Positions 5,628 through 8,543 of a stretch of DNA of 8,543 nt are shown here, in pieces. A program made the translations under genes and the position numbers. Origin of the DNA: Thiomargarita sp. (GTDB taxonomy: Bacteria; Pseudomonadota; Gammaproteobacteria; Beggiatoales; Beggiatoaceae); contig DYNO01000144.1 of the NCBI GenBank assembly GCA_020721025.1, positions 1-8,543 on the forward strand. Direction: 5' to 3'. The notes beneath the pieces are model-generated. The model saw only the letters and a list, made by a program, of their open reading frames with translations. It did no database searches and was not told the origin of the DNA. Positions within the stretch are counted from its first letter, which is position 1. Each line of letters starts with the position of its first letter.

Positions 5628-8024
5628 ATGCCTGAAAAAAAGCCAGAACCTCCCAACAACGATAAAACGATCCGTTTAACCACACGTTTCACGAGTCCGC
5701 CACCTCCACCACCCAAACCTGTCGTTGTCGCTCCAGTTAAAAAACGTTCGTATTGGAGATACGTTTTATGGATAATACCGCTTGTTATCATTTCAGTATG
5801 GATATATATCACGGTGCTCTCCGATCTTGTCAACCGTCCGATTTACATTGGGTTGATCGCGCCCATGACCGGACAAGATTCGCTGGATGGCAAGGGCATG
5901 ATGGAAGGGGTTGAAATGTGTGTGGAAGAATTTAATCGTTCCGGAGGCATCAATGGGCGACCGGTTCGATTGATAATTCTAAACGATGAAGGACAACCCA
6001 ACGTCGCCAAGGATAAAGCTGTGAAAATAGTTCAAACCGATGTGTTAGGTGTGATCGGGCACAATACCAGCGGTACGTCCTTGGCAGCTTCTCCAATTTA
6101 TCAAGAACATGGCTTAGTTGCCATAACGGGCAGTGCGACGACCGATTCCATCACCAAAGACAATGAATGGTATTTTCGGATTATTTTCAACAACAGCGAT
6201 CAAGCCGCATTAGCCACAAATTACATTCATAAAGTGCTGAATTATGACACTGCCAATGTTATTTTTGTTGAGGATTCGTTTGGTCAAACCTTGGTGGAAA
6301 GTTTTGTGGAAACGGCGAAAACCATTGGATTGACTGTAGAAAATCTCTGGTCGTTTAAAGCGGATGAAGCCGATTTAGAGCGCATTTTACTCACCATCGA
6401 AGATTCGCTGAAACAACGTTCACAAAAAGAAGAACATCAGGGCAAAGGTCAACCCATGCTGTTTATTGCAACCCATTCCACAGAAGCAATTGAAATTGTG
6501 ACTTCATTACACAGTTTAGGAACGCCAATGATGGGGGCTGACCCACTTTCAAACGATACTTTTTTATGTGGAATTCAACGCTATCCTCAAGAGCGCACCC
6601 GTTCCGGCTATTTTACCGAAGGGTTATACATGATTTCGCCCTTTTTGCCCGATATTGCCAGCCAGCGCGCCCAAGTTTTTTATGATGATTTCAATCAACT
6701 TCATCAACATGCCCCCACCATGATTTCAGCCATGAATTATGACGCAACCTTGGTTTTGCTAAATGCAATTGAACAAGCCGTTCTCGAAAAACCACACGCT
6801 AATGTAAAACAATTGCGGCAACAAGTGCGTGCTAAATTAACCAGTTACTCGACAGTGAGTGCCAGTATCGAAGGAGTCACGGGAGATTTGTATTTCGATC
6901 AACATCGTAATGTGGTCAAAGCCATTCCCGTTGGAGTTTTTCAAGATGGGATAGCGATTAACGCATTAGAACAATTTCAACCCGTGCAAGATTTAAGACG
7001 TGTCGATCACTTATTAGAAGAAGCACTAAATAACCGACTCATTCATATCAATGGCAAATTTATGCGCCGTACCCAAGTGGTTTACACCGCCATCGACTTC
7101 AATGAACTGACTGATCTGAATGCCAAAGATGGAACATTTCGAGCCGATTTTTATCTGTGGTTTCGTTTTCGAGACAACTTCGATGAAAACAAAATTGACT
7201 TTATCAATGCAGCAACGCCGATTGACTTAGGCAAGCCGATTGTGGAAACCATGTCGGAAGATGCCCAAGGTAAAATTACGACCAAAACCTATCGAGTGCG
7301 TGGAAGGTTTAAAATAAATATGGATTTTGCCAGCTATCCATTTGATAAACAACAATTATCTATTCGGTTTCGCCACGCCTCACTGACGCGGGAAAAATTA
7401 ATTTATGCAGTGGATACCCTAGGCTTGCAAATGAAGCAACTTGGAAAAGAAGGTATTTTAGGGAAGTTCGCGCGAAATAGAGTTTTCTCTATTGGCGGTT
7501 GGGCGGTCGAACGGATTTCATTGTTTCAAAACATCAAGAAAAACGATTCTACCTTGGGGATAGCGCAAACATTTGGTTCACGACAACGGATTGAATATTC
7601 ACAATTTAATGCTGAAGTGGGAATACAACGCTTGGTTTTAAGTTTTATCCTCAAGAACTTATTACCTATCGTATTTTTAGTTGTGCTCGGCTACGCTACC
7701 TTCTTTATTCCCATTCCTACCACAGGATTTCCGGTGCGTATGGCATTGGGTACAAACATGATTGTGACGACATCATTGTTTCATTTACGGTTAGCATCCA
7801 ATATTCCGGATATTGACTATATCGTATTGATTGAATATGTTTTTTATTGTGTTTACCTGCTAGCGATATTCACCCTGAGTTTATCCATTGGCTCCTATTT
7901 CCTGATCACAATGAAACCGCCAGCGTTTGAAAAGAAAATCGAACGACTAAATTTAATAGGTAAGATTCTTTATCCCTTATCATTGGTTGTTTTAATCACT
8001 TATGTGTTCATCGTCTATGGTTAG
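5628..8024 (+). CDS. Periplasmic-binding-protein/pentameric ligand-gated ion channel fusion
   Basis: This 798-aa receptor-channel of the inner membrane is predicted to assemble as a pentamer. Residues 1-40 are a Pro-rich cytoplasmic tail (PPPPPP at 24-29, KKR at 38-40). Residues 43-64 are an uncleaved signal anchor. Residues 71-450 are a type 1 periplasmic binding domain of the Leu/Ile/Val class (IGLIAPMTGQD; GVIGHNTSGT; VAITGSATTDS). Residues 455-670 are the channel ligand-binding beta-sandwich (DGTFRADFYLWFRF; Pro-loop YPFDKQQ at 570-576; W625). Four helices follow: M1 ~671-693 (R668 and P680), M2 ~703-722, M3 ~730-757 and M4 ~777-797, with a short M3-M4 loop as in prokaryotic members. The predicted topology (N-terminus in, C-terminus out) fits every part. 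M2 carries P702-V703-R704, like anion-selective receptors. The start is the first in-frame ATG after a stop, with a weak, close AAGAG. Ligand is unknown; an amino acid is inferred. The gene is complete, with no frameshift. Confidence 0.93.
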   Translation: MPEKKPEPPNNDKTIRLTTRFTSPPPPPPKPVVVAPVKKRSYWRYVLWIIPLVIISVWIYITVLSDLVNRPIYIGLIAPMTGQDSLDGKGMMEGVEMCVEEFNRSGGINGRPVRLIILNDEGQPNVAKDKAVKIVQTDVLGVIGHNTSGTSLAASPIYQEHGLVAITGSATTDSITKDNEWYFRIIFNNSDQAALATNYIHKVLNYDTANVIFVEDSFGQTLVESFVETAKTIGLTVENLWSFKADEADLERILLTIEDSLKQRSQKEEHQGKGQPMLFIATHSTEAIEIVTSLHSLGTPMMGADPLSNDTFLCGIQRYPQERTRSGYFTEGLYMISPFLPDIASQRAQVFYDDFNQLHQHAPTMISAMNYDATLVLLNAIEQAVLEKPHANVKQLRQQVRAKLTSYSTVSASIEGVTGDLYFDQHRNVVKAIPVGVFQDGIAINALEQFQPVQDLRRVDHLLEEALNNRLIHINGKFMRRTQVVYTAIDFNELTDLNAKDGTFRADFYLWFRFRDNFDENKIDFINAATPIDLGKPIVETMSEDAQGKITTKTYRVRGRFKINMDFASYPFDKQQLSIRFRHASLTREKLIYAVDTLGLQMKQLGKEGILGKFARNRVFSIGGWAVERISLFQNIKKNDSTLGIAQTFGSRQRIEYSQFNAEVGIQRLVLSFILKNLLPIVFLVVLGYATFFIPIPTTGFPVRMALGTNMIVTTSLFHLRLASNIPDIDYIVLIEYVFYCVYLLAIFTLSLSIGSYFLITMKPPAFEKKIERLNLIGKILYPLSLVVLITYVFIVYG

Positions 8025-8076
8025 TCATTTTGAAAATAAGAATGTGCCAATCTCGCGCATCAAAATTGTTAACTTT

Positions 8077-8184
8077 AGGAGTTACACAGTTCAAATTTGA
8101 TTTTTAATCTATCCAAGAAGTTAGATTACGACATTGTTTCAGATAGTTTAATAAAATCATTGGCGTTTCAAGTGTGTAACTTCT
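8077..8184. mobile_element. Second GGAGTTAC MITE-like element
   Basis: The left end AGGAGTTACACAGTTCAAAT (8077-8096) is matched imperfectly by the right end, whose reverse complement reads CAGAAGTTACACACTTGAAA (8165-8184). The element is about 108 bp, close in length to the copy at 5431-5542, AT-rich and non-coding. It begins 52 bp after the channel gene stop. Confidence 0.65.
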
Positions 8185-8253
8185 GGGCATTGTAAAAAGA
8201 TAATCTGAACCTGTTAAATTTGTATAAAACTTGACAGATTTGAATATTCTTCA

Positions 8254-8272
8254 GGAGTTACGCAGTTCAAAT
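8254..8272 (+). repeat. Solitary GGAGTTAC repeat end
   Basis: GGAGTTACGCAGTTCAAAT is the left terminus of the same repeat family, but I find no matching right terminus in the following ~270 bases, so this is a half-element, or its partner has decayed. Confidence 0.6.
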
Positions 8273-8329
8273 CTAAATTTATTCGGTTTAAAGGTGTCAA
8301 ACCGGTTCTATACACCCAAAAAACCAAAA

Positions 8330-8358
8330 TTGAACGATATAACAGATTTTGTTATACT
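8330..8358 (+). promoter_or_regulatory. Sigma70-type promoter with embedded palindrome
   Basis: TTGAAC (8330-8335) and TATACT (8353-8358) are separated by exactly 17 bases, giving 4/6 and 5/6 matches to consensus. The perfect inverted repeat TATAACA (8338-8344)/TGTTATA (8350-8356) overlaps the spacer and the -10, the place a repressor would bind. Transcription would start near 8365 and run out of the window towards an unseen gene or small RNA. Confidence 0.45.
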
Positions 8359-8543
8359 TCACGCTTATGAGTAATCATCCAATTTACGGAATAACCGCCA
8401 AATCACAATATGCCAATCAATCCTGACACGTCAAAGCCACCGTCACGGCAAAATTTCCAATACCCCAAATTAAATTTGTGAAACGCTTGTGCTCCGTCCT
8501 GTTACCATAACAGTTGACAACAGATAACTTAGGTTGCTACCCA

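Larger units (their letters stand above)
8025..8543. other. Gene-free right flank with repeats and a promoter
   Basis: No convincing gene is seen on either strand. The region contains a GGAGTTAC-ended element (8077-8184), a lone end of the same family (8254-8272), a promoter-like sequence (8330-8358) followed at 8367 by a 19-codon open frame (MSNHPIYGITAKSQ...) that I do not call a gene, and a small hairpin CTGTTA/TAACAG at 8499-8513. I see no strong hairpin-plus-T terminator for the channel gene. Confidence 0.65.

Noticed and set aside
5597..5833. Minus-strand frame of 78 codons with a Gly-rich stretch
   Set aside because: It is the antisense of the Pro-rich tail and anchor of the channel; the Gly run mirrors the Pro codons.
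8231..8250. TTGACA at 8231 with TATTCT at 8245
   Set aside because: The spacer is only 8 bases, too short for a sigma70 promoter.
8367..8426. 19-codon frame MSNHPIYGITAKSQ... as a small gene
   Set aside because: No ribosome binding site, almost no leader after the predicted start of transcription, and no recognisable sequence; kept only as a remark.

Overview
The window looks like chromosomal DNA of an AT-rich proteobacterium, most likely a filamentous sulfur-oxidising gammaproteobacterium of the Beggiatoa/Thiotrichales type. That is inference from protein style, low GC content and a high density of short palindromic intergenic repeats; no marker gene is present.

Layout. Bases 1-567 hold no gene but carry a large inverted repeat (two ~68-bp arms around a 107-nt centre) and a third partial copy. 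On the minus strand lie two genes read leftwards: a ~229-aa coiled-coil protein (3954-3265), then an 822-aa inner-membrane OmpA-type protein (3036-568). Divergently, on the plus strand, are a PAS-class III nucleotide cyclase (4258-5340) and a 798-aa membrane receptor (5628-8024). Bases 8025-8543 hold repeat elements and one good sigma70-type promoter, with no gene of convincing length.

The most notable gene is the 798-aa protein. It joins, in one chain, a proline-rich cytoplasmic tail, a signal-anchor helix, a complete periplasmic binding protein type 1 domain (Leu/Ile/Val-binding class) and a complete pentameric ligand-gated ion channel (Cys-loop/Pro-loop superfamily, four channel helices). 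Its pore helix reads like that of an anion-selective animal receptor (Pro -2', Arg 0', Pro 23' in gapless register with the glycine receptor as I recall it). The architecture predicts an ion channel gated or tuned by an amino acid or similar small solute, with a layout loosely resembling ionotropic glutamate receptors built on an unrelated pore.

The other genes suggest a signalling and cell-envelope cassette: a soluble cyclase, a coiled-coil partner and an inner-membrane protein with long cytoplasmic coiled-coil/duplicated modules, one transmembrane helix, three BON-like repeats and a peptidoglycan-binding OmpA domain. A related ~90-bp element with GGACAGTTT/AAACTGTCC ends lies upstream of both the OmpA gene and the cyclase gene, in the same orientation relative to the gene, so it is either a shared control element or a small mobile repeat.
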